From contig CAKZJM010000431.1 of assembly GCA_936943315.1 (NCBI GenBank), forward strand, positions 1 through 5,647: 5,647 bases of DNA, in the 5' to 3' direction. The notes beneath the pieces were generated by a model that searched no databases, was not told the origin of the DNA, and saw nothing but the letters and a program-made list of their open reading frames with translations. Below are positions 1 through 5,647 of this stretch, in pieces. Origin of the DNA: an uncultured Methylophilus sp. (GTDB lineage Bacteria > Pseudomonadota > Gammaproteobacteria > Burkholderiales > Methylophilaceae). Within the stretch, counting starts at the first letter, position 1. Every line of letters starts with the position of its first letter. The position numbers and the translations under genes were made by a program.

Positions 1-1
1 G

Positions 2-658
2 AGTCGTTTATTTGGAGCAACACACCGTAAGGTGCAAGATGAACAAGGTACCAGGCAACTGGCAGACCGGATTGAAGAGATTGCCTGCAAAACCGAAATT
101 GATGACGATGCCAAAGGTTTCATTGAATCGCTGGACATGTTTTTCCTGTCCACGGTAGATCACAACGGCAGGCCCACCGTGTCTTATAAAGGCGGCTTTC
201 CTGGTTTTGTACGCGTCATAGACGATAAAACACTGATTTTTCCAATCTATAACGGCAATGGCATGCAGCTGTCAGTCGGCAATATGGTCGAAAATGCGGA
301 TATTGGCATGCTGTTTATTTCGTTTGAGCGCCCGCACCGCATTCGTTTGCAAGGCGTGAGCAGCGTTTCGACAGAGCCTGCGCTGCTCGCGTTATATCAG
401 GAAGCGGAATTTGTGGTGAAGGTCACGCTTTCGGAGCTGTGGCAAAATTGCCCGCGCTATATTCACCGCTACACGCGGGATAGCCGTTCCCGCTATGTTC
501 CGCAACCAGAATGCCAGACACCGCTGGCCGAATGGAAGCGACTGGAGTTTGTGCAGGACGTGATCTCTGAAGACGATGCCAAAAAAGCACAAGAGGCGGG
601 CTATATTCAAGTGGAAGACTGGGTCGCCAAGATCAAGGCAGGTGCGCCAGATGTCTAG
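2..658 (+). CDS. Pyridoxamine 5'-phosphate oxidase-like FMN-binding protein, 5' end outside window
   Basis: The product resembles the PNPOx-like split-barrel flavoproteins. The core near 143-260 reads FLSTVDHNGRPTVSYKGG, then GFPGFVRV, then a FPIYNGNGM segment; this is the usual pattern of the family, in which the barrel binds FMN or a related cofactor, normally as a dimer in the cytoplasm. A basic/aromatic stretch (PRYIHRYTRDSR, about 458-493) follows in the C-terminal half. The substrate cannot be told from the sequence, and this is not evidently the vitamin B6 enzyme PdxH. A GTG at 32 could serve as a start, but the frame stays open to the left edge and the upstream residues SRLFGATHRK continue naturally into QDEQGTRQLADRIEE. 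The GTG also has no ribosome-binding site at normal spacing; the nearest GGAG lies 14 nt away. I therefore treat the gene as 5'-truncated. It ends with TAG, 20 nt before a strong terminator, so it closes its transcription unit. Confidence 0.85.
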   Translation, partial: SRLFGATHRKVQDEQGTRQLADRIEEIACKTEIDDDAKGFIESLDMFFLSTVDHNGRPTVSYKGGFPGFVRVIDDKTLIFPIYNGNGMQLSVGNMVENADIGMLFISFERPHRIRLQGVSSVSTEPALLALYQEAEFVVKVTLSELWQNCPRYIHRYTRDSRSRYVPQPECQTPLAEWKRLEFVQDVISEDDAKKAQEAGYIQVEDWVAKIKAGAPDV

Positions 659-678
659 GCGGGCTACACTTTAAAGGC

Positions 679-712
679 AAGGCGCACAGGGCTTTTCTGG
701 CGCCTTTTTTAT
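679..712 (+). terminator. Rho-independent terminator of the PNPOx-like gene
   Basis: A perfect 7-bp stem, AAGGCGC (679-685) with GCGCCTT (700-706), is extended after a one-base bulge by CAG (687-689) with CTG (697-699). A T-rich tail runs through 705-712. It lies 20 nt after the stop codon and before the promoter of the next gene, so the flanking genes are probably separate transcription units. Confidence 0.85.
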
Positions 713-786
713 TCCTTTGAAACGGTGCGCTCAGCGGTGTGTGACGATATTTGAACGACAACCCTCGCCAGCGCGAGCAAACGCCA

Positions 787-815
787 AGGACAAGCGGAGT
801 AAATGTTTGTATGAT
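787..815 (+). promoter_or_regulatory. Candidate sigma70-type promoter for the GGDEF/EAL gene
   Basis: A -10-like TATGAT (810-815, 5 of 6 to consensus) lies 17 bp after a -35-like AGGACA (787-792, 4 of 6). It sits after the upstream terminator and would give a leader of roughly 55 nt before the ATG at 876. An alternative TTGACC (844-849) with GATTAT (868-873) would start transcription at or inside the gene and seems less likely. This is motif matching only. Confidence 0.4.
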
Positions 816-875
816 GCAGCTACAGAATGGCCAGCAAGCCCCTTTGACCAATCACAGGATTCACGCTGATTATCC

Positions 876-3506
876 ATGAATAAATGTGTTGCCATGTTAT
901 CCCGCTATGTTGCTGACGCTTTAATGGCCTGGCTCGCTTGTGTGTGCGGGTGTGTATTGCTGTGCCTGGGCGTGGCGGCACAGGCGGCAGAAACCATGAC
1001 CGTCATCAGCGACGATAATTATCCCCCTTATTTATTTAAAGATGCCGACGGTAATGCGGTCGGTATCGTGGCCGACATCTGGAAACTGTGGGAGCAAAAA
1101 ACAGGTGTCAAAGTCATCTTGCTTTCTACCGTGTGGGAAGAGGCGCAACAGCAATTGTTGAGCGGACATGCGGATGTCATTGAAATGATTTTCCGTAATG
1201 CAGAGCGAGAGCAAAAATACAGTTTTACCCGCGCTTATGCAACATTGCCAGTAGGCATTTATGTCAATGAAAGCATGAGTGGCCTGGCCTCACCCGATGT
1301 CTTGAAAGGGTTTACCGTCGGCGTGCAAAAAGGCGATGGGTGCATTTTTAAACTCAAAGAAGTCGGCGTCAAATCTTTCCGCTTGTACGACAATTATGAA
1401 GAAATCATCCAGGCTGTATTAAGTGGGCAAGCCAAAATTGTGTGCATGGATGACTACCCAGCCGCTTATTACCTGTACCGGCTAGATGCAGATGCGCAGA
1501 TTCTGCGCGCTTTTACGCTCTATCAGGGGCAGTTTCACCGGGCAGTCAGAAAAGGGGATTGGCAAACACTCAGGCTGGTTGAGCAAGGCATGGCGGCGAT
1601 CAGCCCGACAGAAATATCCGCCATTGAAGCCAAATGGAAAGGCAGGCATCTGCCCAATGCGGCCTATTCCAAACAGGTGCTCTGGGCGCTGGCCTTGGCC
1701 ATGCTGGCGGCAGCATTTCTGGTGCTGCTGGTATACATGTTGCGTGTGGCCGTGAAGCGAAAAACCGCAGAAATTGACAGCAAGCGTAAAGAGCTGGAGC
1801 TTGAGCGTTTGCGGTTGACGGATATTATTGATGCGACCCGCGCCGGGACCTGGGAGTGGGATATCCAAACCGGCACCTGCCAGGTGAATCACCGCTGGGC
1901 GGGCATGCTGGGGTATACGCTGGAGGAACTGCTACCGCTCACCGCCGAGGCGGTTAAAGCGCTCACGCACCCCGATGACTGGCAAACCGCCCTGACGCTG
2001 GTAGACCAGCATCTTAAAGGTGAAATGGATTTTTATGAATGCGATGTGCGCATGCGGCATAAGTATGGGCACTGGATCTGGATGACGGACCGCGGGCGCT
2101 TGATCTCGCGCACAACGAGTGGTGAGCCATGGATCATGCGCGGGACCCACATTGATATCACCGATAAGAAACAGGCCGAAGCGGTGATCTGGCAGCAGGC
2201 CAATTTTGACAGCCTGACCCAGTTACCCAATCGGCATTATTTTCAGCAGCAGATCAAAGAGGCGCTGGCCGTGGCCACCCATACCCAGCAGCGGCTCACC
2301 TTGCTGTTACTCGACCTCGACCGGTTTAAGGAGGTCAATGACACCTTGGGTCACAGGCGCGGCGATGAGTTATTGAGCGAGGTTGGGCAGCGTATCCGCC
2401 AGTGTGTGCCGCAGCCAGCAACAGTGGCGCGTTTGGGTGGCGATGAGTTCGCGATTATTGTGCCCGAGGCCATGCATGCGGATTTAAATGCCCTGTGTCA
2501 CCAGTTGATGCAGGAAATCTCTGCGGCTTATATTCTGGGTGGGGAGCGTGTGTTTGTCACAGTCAGTATCGGCATCAGCCAGTACCCTGAAGACGCGGTC
2601 CATGCCGAAGAGATGATACAGCATGCTGACCAGGCCATGTATGACGCGAAAAGCCGTGGCCGAAATAGCCTGCGTTATTTTTCACTGGCGATCCGCGATG
2701 CCTTGTCACAGCGGGTCAGCCTGGCTCGTGATTTACGCACTGCACTTGAGAATGGCGAGTTGCGTGATTATTATCAACCGATTGTCAGTTTGCGTAACGG
2801 CAAGATCATCAAGGCGGAAGCATTGATGCGCTGGCAGCATCCTGAACGCGGCCTGATTAGCCCGGCGCTGTTCATTCCGGTGGCGGAGGAGACCGGTGAG
2901 ATCCTTGCCATGGGCGACTGGATTTTTAACCAGGCAGCGCAACATGCCAAGGCGTGGGAGTCGCTGGTGGAGGACGAGGCCTTCGCCATCAGTGTCAATA
3001 AATCACCGGTACAGTTTGTTGACCAGGCCAATACCAACAATGACTGGGCAAACGCTTTGCGCAATATTGACCTGGCGGGCAAACGCATCGTGGTCGAAAT
3101 TACCGAGGGATTGTTGCTGAATCCTGATCCCATCGTCGAGCAACGTTTGCTGCAATTCAGGGACATGGGTATCCAGGTTGCCATTGATGACTTTGGCACC
3201 GGTTATTCTTCATTGTCTTATCTGAGCAAGTTCGATATCGACTTTCTCAAAATTGACCAATCATTCACACGCAATCTGAATGCCGGGAATGAAAGCTATG
3301 TGCTGTGTGAAGCCATTATTGTCATGGCCCACAAATTAGGCCTCAAAGTGATTGCCGAAGGTGTAGAAACCGCCTTGCAGCGTGACTTGCTCATAGACAT
3401 TCACTGCGACTATGCCCAGGGTTTTTTCTACTCGCCGCCTGTCCCTCCAGATGCCTTTGAGCAAATGCTGGTGCAGCAATCCCGCGAGGCAGCCGCAGCC
3501 AGGTAA
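876..3506 (+). CDS. Membrane sensor with SBP_bac_3-TM-PAS-GGDEF-EAL architecture (cyclic di-GMP cyclase/phosphodiesterase)
   Basis: Predicted inner-membrane enzyme coupling a periplasmic ligand to cyclic di-GMP level. Residues 1-37 form a hydrophobic signal peptide ending AQA/AE. About 40-258 is a type 3 solute-binding domain, with R111 in NAEREQKYSFT and D192/D193 at the usual amino-acid-ligand positions. A transmembrane helix spans about 267-290, followed by a charged, probably coiled linker. PAS/PAC covers about 313-432 (GTWEWDIQTG to DITDKK). GGDEF covers about 442-604 with an intact GGDEF at 521-525; the RxxD inhibitory site is absent (PQPA instead). EAL covers about 620-868 with EAL at 648, N708, E741 and E744, DDFGTGYS from 771, K792 and E828, so all known catalytic residues are present. 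Both activities are therefore possible and the net direction is unknown. The start is uncertain: AGGA (856-859) is 16 nt from ATG 876, and Met7 (894) would also leave a usable signal peptide. It appears monocistronic. Confidence 0.93.
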   Translation: MNKCVAMLSRYVADALMAWLACVCGCVLLCLGVAAQAAETMTVISDDNYPPYLFKDADGNAVGIVADIWKLWEQKTGVKVILLSTVWEEAQQQLLSGHADVIEMIFRNAEREQKYSFTRAYATLPVGIYVNESMSGLASPDVLKGFTVGVQKGDGCIFKLKEVGVKSFRLYDNYEEIIQAVLSGQAKIVCMDDYPAAYYLYRLDADAQILRAFTLYQGQFHRAVRKGDWQTLRLVEQGMAAISPTEISAIEAKWKGRHLPNAAYSKQVLWALALAMLAAAFLVLLVYMLRVAVKRKTAEIDSKRKELELERLRLTDIIDATRAGTWEWDIQTGTCQVNHRWAGMLGYTLEELLPLTAEAVKALTHPDDWQTALTLVDQHLKGEMDFYECDVRMRHKYGHWIWMTDRGRLISRTTSGEPWIMRGTHIDITDKKQAEAVIWQQANFDSLTQLPNRHYFQQQIKEALAVATHTQQRLTLLLLDLDRFKEVNDTLGHRRGDELLSEVGQRIRQCVPQPATVARLGGDEFAIIVPEAMHADLNALCHQLMQEISAAYILGGERVFVTVSIGISQYPEDAVHAEEMIQHADQAMYDAKSRGRNSLRYFSLAIRDALSQRVSLARDLRTALENGELRDYYQPIVSLRNGKIIKAEALMRWQHPERGLISPALFIPVAEETGEILAMGDWIFNQAAQHAKAWESLVEDEAFAISVNKSPVQFVDQANTNNDWANALRNIDLAGKRIVVEITEGLLLNPDPIVEQRLLQFRDMGIQVAIDDFGTGYSSLSYLSKFDIDFLKIDQSFTRNLNAGNESYVLCEAIIVMAHKLGLKVIAEGVETALQRDLLIDIHCDYAQGFFYSPPVPPDAFEQMLVQQSREAAAAR

Positions 3507-3537
3507 GACTTCAAGCCAGACTGTGCCGACAGCAGAT

Positions 3538-3560
3538 ACCCAAAAGAGCTATTGGGTCTT
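3538..3560 (+). terminator. Weak hairpin after the GGDEF/EAL gene, possible terminator
   Basis: ACCCAA (3538-3543) pairs with TTGGGT (3552-3557) around an 8-nt loop, 31 nt after the stop codon. There is no proper T-run after it (CTTAG follows), so termination would be inefficient or factor-assisted. The right arm also overlaps a candidate -35 element for the next gene. Confidence 0.3.
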
Positions 3561-3580
3561 AGATGTAAAAATGTTATAAG
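3552..3580 (+). promoter_or_regulatory. Candidate promoter for the PEP-CTERM gene
   Basis: TATAAG (3575-3580, 5 of 6 to the -10 consensus) is spaced 17 bp from TTGGGT (3552-3557, which keeps only TTG of the -35). It would leave a leader of about 60 nt carrying the dyad cluster at 3590-3619. A second possibility is TTGATC (3589-3594), 16 bp, CATGAT (3611-3616), which would lie directly on those dyads. The sequence does not decide between them. Confidence 0.3.
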
Positions 3581-3589
3581 TTCTGAAAT

Positions 3590-3619
3590 TGATCATGAAT
3601 TATTCATTATCATGATAAG
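3590..3619. promoter_or_regulatory. Overlapping dyads, putative operator upstream of the PEP-CTERM gene
   Basis: The 21-bp interval 3591-3611 is a near-perfect inverted repeat around 3601 (9 of 10 pairs), with core ATGAAT-T-ATTCAT at 3595-3607. It overlaps a perfect 12-bp palindrome, TTATCATGATAA, at 3607-3618. The two centres are about 11.5 bp apart, close to one helical turn. ATCATGA also occurs as a direct repeat (3592-3598 and 3609-3615). Half-sites TGATCAT (3590), ATTATCA (3606) and TGATAAG (3613) resemble Fur half-sites, but the spacing is not that of a classical Fur box. Repressor or activator binding is inference. Confidence 0.4.
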
Positions 3620-3630
3620 TATTAATAACT

Positions 3631-3637
3631 AAAAGGG
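3631..3637 (+). promoter_or_regulatory. Ribosome-binding site of the PEP-CTERM gene
   Basis: The purine stretch AAAAGGG ends 9 nt before ATG 3647. It supports that start over the out-of-frame ATG at 3642. The encoded N-terminus is a good signal peptide, which agrees. Confidence 0.65.
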
Positions 3638-3646
3638 TGTAATGAT

Positions 3647-4567
3647 ATGAGTGGAGTTAGAAAAAGTCTTGTAGTTGCAGTACTGGCATTACAGAGTGCG
3701 GCGGCTTCAGCAGGCGTTCTAGATCTTGGCGTCGCTGGAAAATTTAATGTCTTTGTATTTGGAGATTTTACCAGCAGCAATAGCGATGTGGAGGGGGCCG
3801 TGGCAGTAGGCGGTAGCTTGAATGTGTCTAGTTACTCCATCAATGAGCTCAATAAAGCAGTTGCTGGTAATGCGCTGGTGGTGGCTAATAATCTGAGCTA
3901 CAGCAACGGTAGCGTGAAGAATGGAAACATTGATGTGGGCGGTACCGCCACAACATCCAGTTTTGGTTTTACCGGAATGTATACCGATAATGATCCGATC
4001 AATTTTGCTAATGAGCGCACTTATTTGCAAAATCTTTCCACCAGCCTGAATGGCCTGACCAATACCGGCATAGCGACATACAACTTCAGTGGTTTGCAGC
4101 TCACTGCCAGTAACAATACCGATGCGCAGGTATTTGATATTGATGGCAGCTTGTTTAACTCACGTAACAACACCACGTTTAGCGGCTTTTCAAGTGGCCA
4201 GACCATTATCCTGAATATTTCAGGCAATGGCTTAACCTTTAATGGCGGTACGGGTACAAACTTCAGTGGCTACAATGTGATTTACAACTTCTACCAGGCC
4301 ACTTCGGTAAGCACTGGCTCTGGCGCGACAGGGACTATCCTTGCCCCCCTGGCGAATATTACAGGGGGTTATACCGCCATCAACGGTAACGTGATCGCCA
4401 ATAGCTGGAACACCAATACGCAAGTCAATGTGAACGGAATGTTTAAACCGACTGAGGTCACAGGATTGGTGGTGACGCCAGTGCCGGAGCCTGAATCTTA
4501 CGGCATGTTGCTACTGGGCTTAGGCTTAGTCAGCCTGCTGACACGCAAACGGCAAGCAGTTGCTTAG
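3647..4567 (+). CDS. Choice-of-anchor A family protein with PEP-CTERM sorting signal
   Basis: This is a secreted surface protein of 306 residues. Residues 1-22 are a signal peptide (basic MSGVRK, hydrophobic core, ASA/G cleavage). Residues 24-270 match the choice-of-anchor A pattern: FNVFVFGDFTSSNSDVEG (33-50), AVAVGG (51-56), ILAPLA (231-236) and INGNVIANS (245-253). The body is rich in Asn, Ser, Thr and Gly and has no cysteine, as expected for an extracellular beta-rich protein. The tail is a textbook PEP-CTERM signal: VPEPESYG (279-286), a hydrophobic helix (287-298), then basic TRKR (299-302). Known biology says such tails are processed by an exosortase, usually linked to exopolysaccharide production, so an exosortase gene is expected elsewhere. 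Domains of this family occur with several alternative anchors; the molecular role is not established, and adhesion or matrix function is inference. The gene has its own ribosome-binding site, an AT-rich upstream region with dyads, and a strong terminator, so it is probably monocistronic. Confidence 0.9.
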   Translation: MSGVRKSLVVAVLALQSAAASAGVLDLGVAGKFNVFVFGDFTSSNSDVEGAVAVGGSLNVSSYSINELNKAVAGNALVVANNLSYSNGSVKNGNIDVGGTATTSSFGFTGMYTDNDPINFANERTYLQNLSTSLNGLTNTGIATYNFSGLQLTASNNTDAQVFDIDGSLFNSRNNTTFSGFSSGQTIILNISGNGLTFNGGTGTNFSGYNVIYNFYQATSVSTGSGATGTILAPLANITGGYTAINGNVIANSWNTNTQVNVNGMFKPTEVTGLVVTPVPEPESYGMLLLGLGLVSLLTRKRQAVA

Positions 4568-4581
4568 TTCATCGCATCAAT

Positions 4582-4614
4582 AAAAAAAGCTCAAGTGAAT
4601 ACTTGAGCTTTTTT
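4582..4614. terminator. Bidirectional intrinsic terminator between convergent genes
   Basis: AGCTCAAGT (4588-4596) pairs perfectly with ACTTGAGCT (4601-4609) around a GAAT loop. Flanking A (4583-4587) and T (4610-4614) tracts extend the stem to 14 bp and supply a U-run on either strand. It starts 15 nt after the PEP-CTERM stop and lies 16 nt beyond the porin stop, so it can end both transcripts. Confidence 0.92.
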
Positions 4615-4629
4615 GTTTTTGCGGCCAGG

Positions 4630-5647
4630 TTAAAACTTCATACGCAAACCGGCACCGTAGCTGGTGACATTGGTGTAGTTAGAGGCGCTTGGATATTTGT
4701 CACCTGAAAAGTGGTTGGTGGTATAAGCCAGATAAGTGTCGAAACGCTTATTGATTTTATAGTCTACCATCGCCGTCCAGGTGTCGATTTTACCCTGTGA
4801 GTTGGTTGACACGGTGGGGCCTTCAATCGCATCTGCCTTGGTCAGGTAATAACCAAAAGAGGCCGTCAGACCCGCCAACGTAGGCATGCGTTGTGCAAAG
4901 TCAAAGTTTGCACCCATGTAGTAGACGTAGTTATTTTGTTTAAAGCCTGGCTTCAACGCCGAAGTAGCCACGCCACCAAAGACTGTCTGGTCATAGATAG
5001 AGTGGTAGCTGATCGTTGGGGAAGAAGACGGTTGTAACTGGTACCACTCCATACCGCCGATGATTTTCAGGTCTTTGGTCGGTAACCATCTGCCGGTCAG
5101 CAAGACAGCCTGGGTGTTGTACAGGGAGACGGCAATCGTGTCGTTGGCTGCTGGGTTGCCTGGCGCAGCACTACCGGATTTTACAGAGTCAAAAAATCTG
5201 TCATATGCCAATTGAACGCCGAACGCACCGCTTTCGTAGCCTAATTGAGTGGTGTAACCATTGCCGTGTGAAGTGCCAGCCGAGTTACCAAACTGATTGA
5301 TCACGGCATAATTGATTTTGTCGTGGCTTTCCAGTTCGTACACGTTTGCGTATTTGAGTGAGTTCTTCATCCGTGAGTTTTCAGACACACCACCGCCGCC
5401 ACCCACGGTGCCACTTTCACCCAAGGGTGAAAAACTGTCCGCTTTGCCGTTAGGATCATACGTGACCGTAATTTCGAAGAACGGGTTGTATTGGGTACCA
5501 TAGGTTAATTTACCCCATGAGCCGCCATCGATACCCGCATAGGCTTGACGGGTAAACAGCTCACCGTTCATGGAAGAGTTTGCGCTCACGCTGGAGTTGG
5601 CATTGGTACCGGAGTTGTCAGCCAGGGTCTGTGCCGCATCATGCAAG
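4630..5647 (-). CDS. Outer-membrane porin (Porin_4/OmpC-like family), N-terminus outside window
   Basis: This is a trimeric-type general porin of the outer membrane, allowing diffusion of small solutes. The visible 338 residues show alternating beta strands such as LFTRQAYAGIDGGSWGKLTYGTQYNPFF, the NSLKYAN strand, QLGYESGAFGVQLAYDRFF and DTYLAYTTNHF. The protein ends GAGLRMKF, with the terminal Phe used for recognition by the BAM assembly machinery. A TTG at 5646-5644 is not a credible start: the signal peptide and first strands are missing and the frame runs off the window, so several tens of N-terminal residues lie outside. The segment corresponding to constriction loop L3 contains a VGGGGGV run (5386-5406) just before the NSLKY strand. 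Substrate preference cannot be read from the sequence. It is convergent with the PEP-CTERM gene and shares its terminator; its promoter is outside the window. Confidence 0.88.
   Translation of the reverse strand, partial: LHDAAQTLADNSGTNANSSVSANSSMNGELFTRQAYAGIDGGSWGKLTYGTQYNPFFEITVTYDPNGKADSFSPLGESGTVGGGGGVSENSRMKNSLKYANVYELESHDKINYAVINQFGNSAGTSHGNGYTTQLGYESGAFGVQLAYDRFFDSVKSGSAAPGNPAANDTIAVSLYNTQAVLLTGRWLPTKDLKIIGGMEWYQLQPSSSPTISYHSIYDQTVFGGVATSALKPGFKQNNYVYYMGANFDFAQRMPTLAGLTASFGYYLTKADAIEGPTVSTNSQGKIDTWTAMVDYKINKRFDTYLAYTTNHFSGDKYPSASNYTNVTSYGAGLRMKF
5415..5432. repeat. Perfect 18-bp inverted repeat inside the porin gene
   Basis: TTTCACCC (5415-5422) and GGGTGAAA (5425-5432) are exact inverted arms separated by AA. 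The site lies within codons for FSPLGE in the predicted L3-region segment of the porin. It may be coincidence, a protein-binding site, or an mRNA hairpin; a 2-nt loop is too tight without opening the inner pair. No function is claimed. Confidence 0.5.

Noticed and set aside
764..777. Short hairpin CTCGC-CAGC-GCGAG between the first two genes
   Set aside because: Only five base pairs and no T-run; the terminator at 679-712 already serves the upstream gene. Too short to call.
633..851. Minus-strand open frame of 72 codons across the first intergenic gap
   Set aside because: It overlaps the terminator and the end of the PNPOx-like gene, resembles no family I know, and has no supporting signals.
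940..968. Cysteine-rich signal peptide (C22, C24, C26, C30) as a possible lipoprotein signal
   Set aside because: VCGC resembles a lipobox only weakly, a better AQA/AE signal-peptidase I site follows, and a later transmembrane helix already anchors the protein.
1482..1892. Minus-strand open frame of 136 codons inside the sensor gene
   Set aside because: It is fully inside a gene with continuous domain homology; the product looks like antisense translation with no recognisable domain.
2774..3199. Minus-strand open frame of 141 codons inside the EAL region
   Set aside because: It is antisense to conserved EAL codons and has low-complexity composition and no independent signals.
3591..3611. 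Calling the dyad a classical Fur box
   Set aside because: The best ungapped alignment I found to the 19-bp consensus matches only 10 positions, and half-site spacing is wrong; kept only as a putative operator.
5644..5646. TTG as the porin start codon
   Set aside because: A porin needs a signal peptide and first beta strands, all missing downstream of this codon; it is an artefact of the window edge.
1..5647. Search for CRISPR arrays, tRNAs, insertion-sequence ends, toxin-antitoxin pairs, retrons or phage genes
   Set aside because: No repeats, cloverleaf-like segments, transposase or reverse-transcriptase motifs were seen; the window is filled by four recognisable gene families.

Overview
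The window looks like a piece of chromosome from a Gram-negative betaproteobacterium. The evidence is an OmpC/Porin_4-type outer-membrane porin ending in the C-terminal aromatic residue typical of such barrels, a PEP-CTERM protein (which implies an exosortase and exopolysaccharide surface system elsewhere in the genome), and a large GGDEF/EAL regulator with a periplasmic sensor. A methylotroph of the Methylophilaceae/Nitrosomonadales type would fit, but that is an impression from protein style, not a demonstrated placement.

Layout, left to right. (1) A plus-strand pyridoxamine 5'-phosphate oxidase-like flavoprotein gene enters from beyond the left edge, ends at 658 and is followed by a strong intrinsic terminator (679-712). 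(2) A 217-bp gap holds that terminator and a plausible sigma70-type promoter (787-815). (3) A plus-strand gene (876-3506) encodes an 876-residue inner-membrane sensor with the order signal peptide, SBP_bac_3 periplasmic domain, transmembrane helix, PAS, GGDEF, EAL. It is predicted to make and/or degrade cyclic di-GMP. (4) A 140-bp AT-rich gap contains a weak hairpin, candidate promoter elements and a cluster of overlapping dyads (3590-3619) that looks like an operator. (5) A plus-strand gene (3647-4567) encodes a secreted choice-of-anchor A family protein with a clear PEP-CTERM sorting tail. (6) A long bidirectional terminator hairpin (4582-4614) separates it from a convergent minus-strand porin gene (4630 to past the right edge), which lacks its N-terminus.

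How the genes may work together: each appears to be its own transcription unit. The cyclic di-GMP sensor and the PEP-CTERM surface protein are adjacent and co-oriented, and both fit a surface-attachment or extracellular-matrix lifestyle. A regulatory link between them is inference only. No gap exceeds 300 bases. I see no tRNA, rRNA, CRISPR array, insertion sequence, phage gene or obvious new defence system; the most open-ended element is the dyad cluster upstream of the PEP-CTERM gene.
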